DNA of 64,000 bases, taken from Neckera pumila. Taxonomy: Eukaryota; Streptophyta; Bryopsida; Hypnales; Neckeraceae. Shown piece by piece: positions 48,030 to 60,727 of the stretch; the first letter of the stretch is position 1; every line of letters begins with the position of its first letter. The translations under genes were made by a program, and so were the position numbers. Where the stretch lies: positions 620,001 to 684,000 of the forward strand of contig OZ018415.1 of assembly GCA_963969595.1 (NCBI GenBank), read 5' to 3'. The notes under the pieces are model-generated. The model saw only the letters and a program-made list of their open reading frames with translations. It was not told the DNA's origin and searched no databases.

Positions 48030-48455
48030 AGTTTTTTTAGTTTTTTTTTAACAAATGGGAAACCCATTGCATTAAAAGAAACCAAAAAACAATAGCCAAG
48101 CCAAAATAGCTGGATCTAAGAGCCGAACAAGAACGGCCCAAAACGAAAGAACAAAAGAACCAAAAGACCGCTAGAAGAAAGAGCACTCAGGAGGCCGCAC
48201 CCTGTTCCTAAACACCTCTTTATCACCCCTCCTATAAGCCAGGATCGGAGATTGAAGCCAAACTCGCTCAAACCTACTATGCGCCTCACTAGAGAGCCTA
48301 GTGTGGTGGTGTGCACTACACATGGCCTTATTATGTGCTGCCCGCCCCGCATCTAAGAGTGCTTCCCACAGTGCTTGTTGACATTTGTAGAAGAAATGCC
48401 GATTCACAGGTTCTATTAGTGTCCACCCCCTCAGGAGATTTGGGAGTACGCACAA
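48030..48455 (-). mobile_element. 5'-truncated LINE, 3' end
   Basis: On the minus strand the piece ends TTTTAATGCAATGGGTTTCC, then CATTTGTT and an A-rich tail (complement of the T run at 48035-48050). Plant LINE-type reverse transcriptase elements commonly end this way. The residual frame (including KCQQALWEALLDAGRAAHNK and AHSRFERVWLQSP) fits the poorly conserved C-terminal tail after reverse transcriptase. No target duplication identified. Confidence 0.7.
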
Positions 48456-48569
48456 TCGATTCTATATGATATACAAGGAGCTCAACCAATTATGGGACCC
48501 CATAGCCGATTCAGGACTTCTCATAAATTAAACCAACATAGGAGTCGGACAACCAAAGGAAACCCTAGC

Positions 48570-49366
48570 CTTGCTCCAACCGGACAGATGTAGTTCCCGA
48601 CTAGTCAAAGAATTCGGGAACACAAGAATGACTCAATCCTTGGGAACCGCAAGCATTCTATCATCTAGAGCTTTCATAGATTTTTATAGGGGGAAGTGGG
48701 AACACGATACGTGTAGGTTAGTTTTGGAAAGAAGTAGGGAAAATTTGGATCATGCCTAAAATTTTTGAAATCTAAAAAATTTAATTGTTGCTAATTCTGA
48801 ATATCCAAAAATTATTCTTGAGAAAATTTATGAAGAAGGAACACATTTATACATGAATGGAAAAATTCAGTCCAAAATTAGGAATGTAAGAAAATTAAAA
48901 AAAGAAAAGTGTTGAAAATCAAAAAATCCAAATTAAGCTGCCAAATTGTCAAACTTCAAAAAGTAAATTATTTCAGCAGCAAGGTGCCAAAACTAACCTT
49001 TGCGTAAGGTAGTGTTGAGAACAGTGAACTCTCTCGCGTCTACTACAGTCATAGAATTGTTCAGGATGTTGGGAATACGGCAAATTTCGTCAGCGTTCGG
49101 AACATTGAGAGTTTCATCATCTAGAGAGATCTTAGATTTTCGAATGGGACTGGGGAACTCGGGAACGTGGTGGAGCAGCGAGCGTTTCCAGAATCTACAA
49201 CGATTATAGAATTTTGCAGGGCAGTACTTTTAGCAGGGTCAAGGTCTTCGAGTTGGAAGTCGAGGCTGGGCTTTTCTGGTAAAGACTGAGGCCGATCACA
49301 ACGGAAGCAGTCGTCGTCCACCTTTTTGACCGACGGCGATTTTCGGTGCTGAAACTGGAAGTCCAT
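48570..49366 (-). pseudogene. Possible divergent gene remnant with repeated modules
   Basis: From ATG at 49366 a minus frame of 82 codons (MDFQFQHRKSPSVKK, CFRCDRPQSL, NSIIVVDSGNA) ends at 49121. A second frame continues with SKISLDDETLNVPNADE and NSMTVVDAREF to a GGTTAG donor at about 48998. A weaker third module lies near 48590-48690. The first two modules share NS..VVD. It is head to head with the OBERON gene about 0.9 kb away. It could be a decayed exon of a divergent gene; the product is unknown. Confidence 0.3.
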
Positions 49367-50247
49367 TTTGGTTTGTCGTCGCTTTTCTTTTACCGGGACT
49401 GGACTTCTGAATTGGCACCACAGCCAGCGGATTCCGTCACTCACTCTTCCCTCCAACTACAACTTTGCGGGAGAGGGAGCACTCTGTTTTTTCACTTCGT
49501 TTAGGTTTCGATTGGGAGCTGGCCTGTTGTGGCGATGCTGTTCGTTAATGCGGCGATCGGGCGATGGCGTGCACGCGGAGGAGGTTTCTTCTTATTGTAA
49601 CAGAACTGTAATAAGAGGAGTGGAGAGAGGGTTTGGCGTGCTTGGCGAGGTTTGGGAGACCAGGTACGGCTTTATTGGATTTATCATGAAGCTTTGTTTG
49701 AGTAAGGCGGGTTGTGGAATTGGCGCAGCTGTAATTGTGTTTGACCTGATTATTGTTATAGGGATTGCGAATAGCCGCGTTTTTTTTTCCTTGTTGCATT
49801 CGATCGCAGAAGAAGGTCGCAGGGAAACATTTAGGTAGTGCACGCATGTTAGGGATTTTAGTCTTGGAAATTTGAGTGAACGGGGGAGGTTAATTGGATA
49901 TCCCGGAGTGTGATATTAATTTTTATTTGGATTTGCGCATGAGGTTTTACTTGTTGGAGATGAACAAAGCATCTTCTCTTGTTAGTTTTAGATTTAACTA
50001 CAGACAATGTCATGAGGAAATGAGAGACTGTAGCTGTGACTTTCTCCCCCCGAGCAAAACTTGAAGTACCATTAGGAAAAGCACGCCTGCGCATGGCGTC
50101 TCTCTTACGGTCTATGTGGAAGGGAAATTAGTGGTACAGAGCAGCATTTAGTGGAGTATTTTAACCTGAATGAGAGTTGCGTGTTTTTTAAGCTTGCGGT
50201 TGTAAGGATTTGAATCTCACGTCGTCCCTGGTGTACGCAAGACAGAT
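49367..50247 (+). promoter_or_regulatory. Likely promoter and 5' UTR of OBERON gene
   Basis: This interval is visibly richer in G+C than its surroundings and lies directly upstream of the OBERON start codon. Nearby AT-rich DNA and repeats stop here. I cannot place the transcription start or a TATA box; open frames at 49368-49838 lack conserved content. Confidence 0.4.
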
Positions 50248-53200
50248 ATGAAGAGGAGTCGATCTTTCAGCGAAGGTGGAGGTGGCCAAGATCTGAGCGT
50301 ACGAGTGAGCATGCACAACGGTAACGCACCAATGCAGCCTCGAGCAAGTGTCCCTTCTATGTCACATCCGCAAACCTCGCTTTCGCTGGCGTCCTCAGAT
50401 GGCCGTGCTGGTGCTGGGACTGAGCCTGGCTGGGCTGGCAACTCTCAGCATCGCGAATCGCCCTCAGAAAGTGCTAGCTCTAGGGAGACATGGCCCACGG
50501 TACGCTTGTCTAATCAATCCCATTTGTCTCTGAACTTTGTTGCCAAAGTGTGCGGAGGCAATGAATTCAAAGATCGATCTCATTGCATTGCAATTGAGAT
50601 TAAAATATTTAAGAGGTCTACTTACAAGTGCAATTCAGATTAGTTAGATCCCTTTTCGAAATTTTAGTAGGCTTAGTAACAACATGATGATCGCTGAGCC
50701 TTTAATATTATCATCATACATTATTGTTGACTTCCATATATGCAAGTATCTCTGACAGCAAGCTTAAGTGCATGGTCTGAATGCGTTTCCGCAATCTAAA
50801 TTTCTGTGCCACAGCAAGGGGTGTCCCAGCAAGATATGACAGGAGGACATGGACACAACGAAGAGGTAGAAGAGGTAGATGAAGAAGAGCCAGACCACAA
50901 GGTTGTCCAGCGGGTGAATACATCCAATCGAATTCAGCCACGGGACATCATGCGGGAAGGGCTAGACACCATGGCTCAGCGTATGCGAGAGCAGCCTGAT
51001 GAATCTCTAGAGGAATTGAAGGTGACGTGACGTCTCCCCTTGAGCAATAACCTGATTTCCTTTCGGCTGAACGTAGTCAATTTTTTAGACTGTATAAAAC
51101 AATCAGAGTAGTTCAAAAGAGAAGTCCGCTGAAGCCGCCGATTTTCAAGACTCGGTACTGAGGAATTTGATGCCGCATCTCTTCTTCTTTTTTCTTTGGT
51201 GCCAGTTCTGATGGAATTGCATTTTACCTTATGACTCCATATTGCTCGTAAGAAGTTAAGCTCTCTTGCCAATTTTGCGCATATGCTTCTCTCGTATTTG
51301 TGGCATCAGATGTTGTCTCCGACCTCTTTTTTGTTTTGTGTGTCTGTGTAAGTGGCTCTGAAATTATCACCTCGTCAGGTGTATTTACTTGACTGCATCA
51401 TTTATATTTTTTTATTCCGTTACTAACTGGTAATTACATGCAGGCCGACGTGCGGGATATCCTTGGCAACCAAAGTCGTAGAGAAGAGTTCTCTCTTCTT
51501 CAAAGGCTACTACACGTCCGCCGAGATCTAACACCTGAAAGACTCATGCGGGCCCATAGGACACAGCTTGAAATATTCGTAGCTCTTAAAACTGGAATTT
51601 TGGCCTTCCTTCTTCCGGACATTAGTGTGTTCCACACTGCACTAGTAGAGATTTTTTTTCATAAAACCTGCCGCAATATCTCCTGTCGAAGTCCGCTCCC
51701 TGCCAATGACTGTTCATGTGAATATTGTAGGTCTATGTCAGGTTTCTGTAACCAGTGCATGTGTGTCATGTGTAACAAGTTCGATTTTGATGCCAACACA
51801 TTCCGTTGGCTGGGGTGCGACGTTTGTTCACACTGGACGCATTCAGATTGTGCCATGAGAGAAGGGGCAATAGGTATGGGTGTAAGTTCTAAGGCAGGGT
51901 CTGACCGTGCTCCAAGTTCTTCTGAATTGGTTTTCCGATGTAGAGCTTGTGGAAGCGTTTCTGAACTTCTAGGCTGGGCTAGAGATGTTTTTCAAAATTG
52001 TGGAATGCGGTGGGAGAGAGACTCCCTGGGAAAGGAGCTCGATTATATTCGAAGAATCTTTCAAATGGCTGATGACACGAGGGGAAAACATCTATGCTGG
52101 AAGTCACTAGAAGTTTTAGATAAGATGAAGAACGGACTTGATACAAGTGTTGCAATCAAGGAGATGCTGTACTTTTTTCAAGGTTTGTTAGATTATATTA
52201 TTTGCCTCACTTTTGTATGTGCTCAGAACCGTGGATATTCTGGCTTACGAAGTGTTCTCTTGCCTTTCGAGTCCTCCTTTTGTATTGGAGTGTCAGACTT
52301 AAGCGCTACGTTGGTTGGCGACGTGTCATGTTGTTGGGAGAATTGTGGTCTCATTAATATTTAACGAAATGCAGCGGAGGCTGAGAGTGTGGAGACTAAA
52401 GACGTGGATAGAGATGCTGGCAAAATCCTCGATAGAAAACAAGTTTGTGACCGTGTAGCTGAGGTTGTTCGAGAAGCGATTGCCAAAATAGAGGGTGTAG
52501 CCGAAGAAAAAGCTGCGTTTGTGAAAAAAGCTCGATCTGCACTTGAATCGTCTGACAGGGAGCTCAAGGATAAGAAACAGGAGCTCACGGACTTGCAGGT
52601 GTGTATCAATTCAACAAGTTTTCATTTTCAAAGATCTTCTAAGTGGGAAGTTCTTGGAAATGAAACAACATTGCGTTTGAGAAGACTTTCAAATTCTACT
52701 TCTGTTGACAATGTGTTTCTTAATGTACCATTTTTCTAGCTATCAATGATGTGTTTAATTGTGAAGTCGGGATTATTGTAACTTGGGAATCATGTTCACT
52801 TACTAATGTTGTATGTCTTTGTGAATTAGTATGAGAAACAAAGGAAAAAACATCAAATAGAAGAGTTGGAGTCAATTGTGAAACTGAAGAGGGCAGAAGC
52901 AGAGATGTTCCAGTTTAAATCTGATGAAGCCCGACGAGAGGCGGAGGGCCTTCAGCGAATAGTCTCTGCCAAAGCAGAGAAGGTTGAAGAAGAGTATGCA
53001 AGCAGGTGATCAGCTAATTAATACGGAGTTTCAGCTTATTGATATGGAAACATTTCTTTCAGAATTGCTAGGAGGGTTTGAATTGATGTGAATTGATGTG
53101 CTCCAGTTTCATATGTTATTGGAGTCAAACATGTCTTGCAATATTCTGCATGAATATGACTTTTGAGGATATGTAGAGACTGTTGTTTTTAATGGTAGAA

Positions 53201-53990
53201 TTCCGATTGATGTATCTGTATCTGTCTTTGTTGAAGGTATCTCAAGCTGCGCTTAGATGAAGCAGAAGCTGAGCGCCGTCTTCTCTTTGACAAGCTCCAG
53301 GTCAGATGAAGCTATGTTCACAAGCTTGACAGCAGCCCTTTTTTTTATTTTTTGAAAAAGTGCCAGGATGGCGATCATTTAAAATTTGGGGAAGCACTGT
53401 ATTTCTACATTCATCCATCTTTTGGACCAAGAAACACTTTTCGATAGTATCCATGCACTTTTTCATCCAAATTTGGCGCATTTTTAATAGAAATGGAAAA
53501 TTTCTGGTGAAAAAATATTACTTTTATCTGGCTAGAAGTAGACATTTATTTATTTTTTAAATGGTGCAATTTGTCCCCATGGTGCCAAAAAAAAAAGAGT
53601 TGCTTGTCAGAGCCCTGGTATGAGAGCTCAGTAAACTGACGAGATTTCATAATGCTTGTGACAAATTGAATACCTCCAGAACTGTTAGGAGTCAAGATTA
53701 GTGTTACCAAGTCAATGAACCAAGAGATACATTTAAGCTTACTTTCTGTAGTTAGCGCGGATGATCATCGTTGCTTACTGAATTATTCTGGCATGCTCTA
53801 GGGACCAGATGCTGTGCGCTTCCTGAAGGGGTCAGATCCTTCACAGATGCTTCTTCTTAACAAGATTCATGGGTTGTTTGAACGAGTTGGCATGGTCTCC
53901 ACTATGCCACCTGAGGGTCCCTCTACTCCAAACGCTTCAAACGCAGGCTCTTTATCCAGTAAACCGTCGTCTTCTGCCCCAGCAACGTAA
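50248..53990 (+). CDS. OBE: OBERON (OBE1/OBE2-type) PHD-finger protein
   Basis: Complete spliced gene. Coding exons 50248-50499, 50815-51021, 51444-52182, 52375-52598, 52830-53005, 53237-53300 and 53802-53990 have GT..AG junctions and agreeing phases, giving 616 residues (Arabidopsis OBE1 is about 566). The N-terminus carries the conserved QTSLSLASSD and ESPSESASSRETWP motifs. Exon 3 encodes a helical segment, then the Cys/His cluster (CRNISC, CSCEYC) and the PHD finger with CMCVMCNKFDF and WLGCDVCSHWTHSDC (residues about 229-325). Exons 4-6 encode a long coiled coil (VEEEYASR at an exon end). The start was chosen because it opens the exon holding the N-terminal motif. Known role of the family: nuclear, chromatin-associated factors needed for meristem establishment and maintenance, acting as homo- and hetero-oligomers through the coiled coil. 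No defect seen; probably the only intact gene here. Confidence 0.96.
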
Positions 53991-54370
53991 TAGCCTGCAC
54001 TCAGAAATCTGCCATTGCAGCGCTGGGGTTTCCAAGGCTCTAAGCTTAGAGGAGACTGTGATCTCTAATTTTCTTTTGGGAAGAGAAGCTTGCTTCAGAG
54101 TTGAAATATGAACGTTGACCGGAGATATGAAAATGCTAAATGCTAATTTCTTCCCTTTTTTACTGAGGACTCTGGTTGGGCACCTGCTGGTGTAGTTGGG
54201 GTGGTCACTGGGAACGACTCTGCATGCACAGGTCTTGTTCAGGTTTTGTTTCTGGGCTGAGTGAAAAGCATAGGAGGCTGTATTTGACCAGTTCTACAGA
54301 ACTAGGGAGAATGAAGAACCAAGAGTAGAACACCCTTCTCATCGTGATGTTTGGCGGTTTGTTTAAGCAG
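53991..54370 (+). other. Probable 3' UTR of OBERON gene
   Basis: Non-coding continuation after the stop (TAA directly followed by TAG). No polyadenylation site can be fixed. A coding-like piece, FYRTRENEEPRVEHPSHRDV, appears at about 54291-54350 and may instead belong to the next gene. Confidence 0.4.
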
Positions 54371-55006
54371 GAACGATAATTTTTGTGTTTATACGGATGG
54401 ATTATATGACGGGACGAGGTGTGTTCCAGTCTTTATCACATCTGATATGAAACGACAGGGTTAGAGCTCATTTTTGGTGGACTGAGTATTCTTCTGATGA
54501 AGTGTCTGTTTCAGAATTGAAGCTTCAAGGGCATACTGAAATTGCCCAACAGCTGGCTGGTAATTTCAAAGTTGAAGGACAGCTCACATACCCTTTCAGA
54601 GGTATGTACTTGTTGATTATTTGATGGAAATATTACGATTGGTACTTCTTCTGGTTATGTGGCATTCCTCTGAGTAATGGGTGCAAGGAAATAATTGCCT
54701 CTCTGCAACAAGCTTAGTGGGCTTCATGGAGATTAGGTGCTTTAGATTGATCCTACAGGTTCTCTGTGCACTTGCTTTGTCGGTAGCTGTGTCAATATTA
54801 TCTCACTAGATCCAAACAATAAGCTGATGACTTGCATCATCCTTATGGATTTTCGCTTTTGTCAATTTTGGTCACACAATCGACCCTTGATTCCGGAAGA
54901 AGACTATGAACCGCTTGTGGAGGAAGGAAATTGCCGTGACGAGGAAAATAGTACCCATACTACTGACATGCCTAGACTTTCGAAGTATATGCTGGATGTC
55001 CAATTG
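54371..55006 (+). CDS. Three exons of an unrecognised gene (partial)
   Basis: Exons 54371-54459, 54515-54601 and 54810-55006 join in phase (donors at 54460, 54602 and 55007 GTAAGT; acceptors TTAAGCAG, TTTCAG, CACTAG) and read through without a stop for 124 codons. Segments: VYTDGLYDGTRCVPVFITSD, GHTEIAQQLAGNFKVEGQL, MDFRFCQFWSHNRPLIPEED, then an acidic stretch and a donor. Four consistent splice sites argue for a real gene. Its start is uncertain (a piece near 54291-54350 is in another frame) and no following exon is found before repeats begin at about 55070, so it is either truncated or interrupted by a very large intron. I do not recognise the family. Confidence 0.5.
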
Positions 55007-55069
55007 GTAAGTATCTTTTCACAGGGATACTGTCTAGTTGATCCGTTTGTGCTCCACCTAAGGTAGAAT

Positions 55070-56944
55070 AACCCATTCTAGTCCCTCTAAAAATTTGCCT
55101 TTGAGAAATTCGCCTTCCTCTGTTATCAAGAGTCGTGACTGATTAGTTTGTGTTGGTTAGATTCAACGGAAAAATATCATCTCAAAATTGTTTGTTTTGA
55201 ATTTTCTATGAATATTTGAAGTAAATGGGAATAGTATCAATAGACATGTACAAAATACATTCATTAAGTAGGAATGCAAGAGGATGAGAGTCCATCAATA
55301 TCAAAAGGTGAGTGAACTTCATTGGAATTGCATCATGAAGATGTAGGGTTTTGGAATGCAACGATGCTAGCATGTGAGTCTAAAAATGTGTGCCCATGAG
55401 TCTTGAGCCTAAGTTTAACTAGGTACACTACAACCATTGAAGGTACCTATAATATATAAACTTATAACCATGAAAGGTATCTATAACATAGGCACCTATA
55501 ATATAGGTATTTGTAGTATATATATATTAATATGGTTTTTAAATAATACTTGAGTTTCCTATGTAAAACACAAAAGAAACATAAGTATTCTTTAGAAATA
55601 GAGGTTGTATCTTATAACTATGGAAAGTGCCATCATTGTTTGGGAAGTTTTTGGAATTGTCTTGGTAATTTACCTCTTTGTAGAAAGTATTTTTCCAAGG
55701 GCATCGGTTGTATTTTTTCTTTGTTAAAATCTTCAAGTTCATATCCTCTAAAATCAAATTCTCATTGGACACTTTCCTTCAATTTCAAATTTGCATGGGC
55801 CTAGTGTCATTAGAGTCAAATAATCCATTGTCATCAATCATCCAATTTTGCCATCTACAGGACCTTTCCATGTGTACCAGTCTCCCATCCATTTTTATAG
55901 AGTGTCTAAGTCATATTTTTTCCATCTATTTCCACAAAGTGTCTAAGAGCAACTCCATTGCAACATGCTAAAGTAACACTTTAAAGGTTCTGCACCATTG
56001 ATCTTAGAAGATCAATGCTGAAATAACCTTTAGAGTGTTGCTTCAGTGAGTTGTAGTGTAGATGTTCTAAGTCATATATTCTAGGCTTGCCATTAGGTGC
56101 TATTGTTAGAGAATGATAGCAAGTTCACATTTATTTGTAGGCGGTTCAAGGTTGATAAAGATGTAGTTCAATTCATATTGATTTAGGTGGGCTTAATTAT
56201 GAATAAATACTTGTTAGAATAAATTGTAGCTTCAGTCAATAAAAGAAGAGTTTTTAGAATGTTGAACTTGTGTTTTTATAACATTCATCAAACGGGATCA
56301 GGGTGGTAGGTTACTAATCTTTATGATGGTCGTGATCCCTTCGTAGAAACAGTTTAGTTTTTTTGGGTTTGAAAGTTCAGATTAATTTAAATTTTTATCA
56401 GTTTAACATAATTTACTTGTATTAAATTCAATTCAACTAATTCGTTCTTTGGCAACAATTAGCACATTGCAAAAGATTCCTAGATTGCAAATTTGGGTGG
56501 TCATAGACTATTCTACTTTACATCAGGCAAACATAGATGAAGGAGTAGGGATTGGCCATTGCCAACTTTAAAGTGATACTTCGCCTTGCCCTATTCAATC
56601 ATATTAAGTCCTTTAACGGCCAATTCTAAAGTAATATATGCTTTTTTTCATGAACATGTCCACTTCCAACAATTTGGATATCACCTCCGGATTTGAAATG
56701 GCAAGTGGCTAAAATCTAATAAGTTTATTAAAAAGGCAGTTATATATCTACCATTTATTTCCGTACATTAGTTGGTTGTTGTGTCCTACCAAATTTTTTT
56801 CCACTTCTGGATCTTTTATTTTTGCACTTCCATCGGTTATTTTTCCAAAAGCATCAACTAATAATGAATTAGTTGCCAACTGCAGTGGGTTTTTTTAACA
56901 TTGGTGCCTACAATATAGGTATTTAGGTTCCTAGGCTCATGGGT
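55070..56944. other. Gene-free repeat-rich stretch
   Basis: AT-rich; contains short GGTACCTATAATATA-type words around 55440-55520 and the MITE at 55947-56067. No supported gene. Confidence 0.6.
55947..56067. mobile_element. Tourist/Harbinger-like foldback MITE (121 bp)
   Basis: Almost entirely an inverted repeat: GAGCAACTCCATTGCAACAT pairs with GATGTTC-ended sequence around a centre ATCTTAGAAGAT at about 56010. Flanked by TAA on both sides (55944-55946 and 56068-56070). The ends resemble the 44466-44786 MITE (GAGCATCTCC). Confidence 0.8.
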
Positions 56945-58868
56945 TTAACCCCTATAGTCCCAACGCCTTCTTCCATCAAAAAACACTCAAAACTATTACA
57001 TTTCTATTACAAAGAGCAAAAAACTTTAACAATCATTTGTTTTTGCATATCTAACCACATAATCTTGTACTAGATTAGTATATTAAGAATGCGTGGAAGA
57101 AACTTTGATGGCGTAGATTGCATGATATTTGCATTTAACCCCTAAAGGATTGTTTGTCCCCTCAAGGAACAATTCGGGTCCGGATAGGTTCCTACTGCTT
57201 CGATTTTTAGTAATATTTTTTGGAATTTTTTGAAGTTGTGTACTTTTGCAAAAACTTTGTGAATATATAATTTTTAATTTAACTGATGCCTGGGAGCAAA
57301 AGTTATGGCACAATAAGCAAAGATAGAAATCGGCGGGCAACAGAAAAAAAATCACAAAAAGTCATAATAATTTTTTTCAAATTTTTTTCTCAAAGATTAT
57401 ATTTTTGTCTACATGTAAAGCTTTGTTTCATTCAATTTGGACTAATAATGAGAAAGTAATGGTCAATCTTAGTTTTTTGGGCAATCTAAGCATCATCTCA
57501 AAAAAATAACTTGTAGAATTCATTTTTCAATGCAATTTTTAGAGTTTTTCATAAAAAATTGTTAGACAAGGTTGGATTTTCTTGCTAGAACAATCTCAAC
57601 GTTGAAATTATTGTGATTCAATTCCATCTAAAAGCTATTAACAATTTAATTTTTTCTTCAATCTCAAATCCACCTCTACTTAACAATTTTTAATGAGTGA
57701 AAATTAAGTGCTTTTTATTTGAAATTTTTTGGGAGATTCTCAACTCAACTACTTAACATAAATAAGTAGAAAATCAAAGTCCATAGTGCAAAAAGATTGA
57801 GCTAAAAAGACTCAAAGCCAAAAAATCTAGTCAAGCAAGGTGCAAAATAACTTGTTTTCTTCACTTTAAATGCATATATCTTGCAATCTACATGGTCAAA
57901 GTTTCTAGAATTTTTTCCACATACTCATATACTAGTCAAGCATAAGATCTTACGGTTGGATATGCAAGAAAAAACAATCTTTAAAGTTCTTTTCTCTTTG
58001 CAATAGAAATGACACTTTTGAGTGGTTTTTGATAGGATTATCACCTTGGTCCTTTAGAGGTTAAAGTGATAAAAATAATTTTCTTACATCTTAGTCAACT
58101 AGATTTTTTGGCTTCAAATTTTCATAACTTAAAGTTTTTGCACGTCTGATTTTGAATTTTTGATTTTTTATATTTGCATCAACTCTTCTTAACTTAAGGT
58201 TTTTGCAAGACCAATTTTGATTTTTTAATTTTTTATATTAACAAATCAAGTTGAGAATCTTGATAAAAAAAATTCAGCAAAAAAACACATACTTTTCACT
58301 AATTAAAACATTGTTAAGTAAAAATAGGTTCAAGATTGAAAGAAAAACTAAACTATTAAAGCTCTAAGATGGAATGAAGCATAATAATCCCAACGGTGAG
58401 ATTGGTTTAACAAGCAAACTTAATCCTGTCTAATAGTTTTTTTGAAAAATTGTAAAAATTACAATAAAAAATGAACTCTAAAGCTATTTTTTCCAAAAGA
58501 TGCTTAGATTGCCCAAAAAACAAGATTGTCCATAACTTTCTCTTCCCTAGTCCAAATAGAACAAATCAAAGCTTCAAAGTGTAGTCAAAAATAAAGTCTT
58601 TGACCAAAAAATTAAAAATTAAAAATTAAAAGTATTCAATTTATTATAAATTTTTTGGATTGCACCTCAAGTTGGTTTTTGGACTTAGGCTAACATAATT
58701 TTTGCTCCCGGGCACCAATTGAAATAAAAAATTATATTCCTAGGAAGTTAATTTGATTTTCTATCTTCAAAAAAATTTCAAAAATTAGGTCAAAAATTCA
58801 AATCATAGAAGCTTGCCTAAAATCCCAAAAGTCCCTCCAAAAGGACTCTTTGGGACTTTACGGGTTAA
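56945..58868 (+). mobile_element. TTAA element, family B, split by another copy
   Basis: Outer element with TTAA at 56945 and 58865 and ends CCCCTATAGTCCC and, inverted, CCCGTAAAGTCCC. Without the nested insertion at 57135-58064 it is about 990 bp. Non-coding. Confidence 0.75.
57135..58064 (+). mobile_element. TTAA element, family B, nested (922 bp)
   Basis: TTAA at 57135 and 58061 with ends CCCCTAAAGGATTG and, inverted, CCTCTAAAGGACC. Removing the element and one TTAA restores GCATTTAAAGTGA, which matches the uninterrupted family-B relative at about 8248 (ACGTTTAAAGTGG). The insertion and its TTAA duplication are thus visible directly. Confidence 0.88.
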
Positions 58869-60727
58869 CTCCTAAAGGCCTTTTTGGATTTCAAAACATC
58901 ACTTCTTTTAAAGTAATATTGGTCTAAACGTCACTAGGTATAGAAATCTCAACCATACGATCTTGTAGTATGTGTGTTATAGATGACACATATCAAATTT
59001 GGAATCATTTTTGCCACATAGATTGCAAGATTACAATGTTTTAGTGCTGAAAAAAGATGTTGAAATTTTCCTAGAACAACACTCTGAGGTGAAATTTGAT
59101 TTCTAAACCTATTTAAAATAAATAAAAACTTTACACTGTAAAATGCTTCAAAACTAGCATACAAATACATTGGTGAAAGAAAATATCACTCAATTGACTC
59201 ATTGTGTTTGCAAAATGGCTTTGAAATGTCAAAAAATAGCCAAAAAAGTTGCAAAAATACATCTATGGTATAACCTCCTTCTACTAATTGCTTCTCAGTT
59301 ACTCATAACTTTTTTGGATTTATATGAAATTTTAATCACAAAAATTAGACTAGTATGCTCAACTTTAACAAAAAATATGTATTCATAAAACGGAGAGTGT
59401 ATGAAGAAGAAACAAGCCACCAAAGTTCACCTTGGTCAAAAAAATGTCTGGATATTGAACTTTGAATTGCTGTCAAATATTCAAAACAACTTGGATTGAC
59501 ACAAAAGTTTTACAACAATAATTAGACTTTATGGGAGACACAGCACAACAATTTTTTTTAAGAAAAAAACATTGGATGAAGGAGATACAAGCCCCTAAAG
59601 TTGCAACCATCAAAATGTAGTTTGGTGAACTCAAATTGAACTAGTGAACTTTGAATGGCTTTCAAAAAATCTATACATATTGGATTGATCTAAAAACTTT
59701 ACTACACAAATTAGAAAAGAGAACGCAGATTTTGCATTGATTTTTGTTAACCCTTTAGTGACCGATTGACCACTTTTTGGTTGATTTTTGGACTCCCGGT
59801 CTAATATCCTTCAAAATACATTTGATCACAAAAATCTCAAAGAGTAACGCAATTTGAATGTCTTTGTGTGCTTCAAACAAAACCAATTTCAAGAAAATTG
59901 GAGCATTGATGGATTAGCTATGAGGTTGCAAACTCAAATGGCCTAGACCTTCAAATGGGAAGTGTTCAACAAAAATACAAAAAATATCAACCAAATTATG
60001 AGATTTTTTTGTAACTTGATGTCTTGACAAGGCATAAGTGTTGCTTTGTAATCTCATGAATGCCCAAAACAAACTTATGCATTGGTATTTATATAGCACA
60101 AATTCTAAAGGGTCATTCAAGTTATTGATTTTTGAGAACTAAGGAAAGCAACTCAAACTCCAATAAGGCTCTAGAAGCAAACATGATTTAGGGGTAAATT
60201 TCACTTTCTTTACTCTACCAAATCTGCACATTTTAGAAGGGTAATCGTTTTGGTGACCACAGATGACCATTTTTTGTGAACTTCAAAAATTTATAACTAA
60301 TTTCACAAAGCTTGAAAAAATATGAAATGACTTGAGTTAGATGCCTATTCTACTTGTCTTTTGAAGAAAATTTACTAATAAAATATTTGAAGATGTTTTG
60401 CCTCCCCAAAATTAAATTCTAGCCCTTAAAAGGTTGATTTATGGACCTCCTACCTTATTTATACCAATTTGTATTGTTGGATGAATTGATTTTTTGTTAG
60501 GTTGAAGAATCTCCCATATGGAAACACCTTGTACGGTCTGATCTAAGACTACATCTTTAAAGTGGCCACAAAATTCAATTTCTTGAAAAACTACGCCCGC
60601 CCTCCAAATCAACCACGTTTACTAAAAGGTTAAATTCGGACATTGTATGCAAAAGTTACAGCACTTCAAATTGGACTTTTAGACTATGTGAGGACACTTT
60701 TGGTCCCCTAGGGCGCTTAGGGATTAA
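58865..60727 (+). mobile_element. TTAA element, split by another copy
   Basis: Starts TTAACTCCTAAAGGCC (sharing TTAA with the previous element) and ends GCGCTTAGGGATTAA. Without the nested piece at 59747-60633 it is about 970 bp, close to the neighbouring 990-bp element. Non-coding. Confidence 0.6.
59747..60633 (+). mobile_element. TTAA element, nested (879 bp)
   Basis: TTAA at 59747 and 60630, ends CCCTTTAGTGACC and, inverted, CCTTTTAGTAAAC. More diverged from the other families. Non-coding. Confidence 0.6.

Noticed and set aside
53988..54112. Readthrough extension of OBERON past TAA-TAG
   Set aside because: The protein already has full family length, and the extension shows no recognised conserved content.
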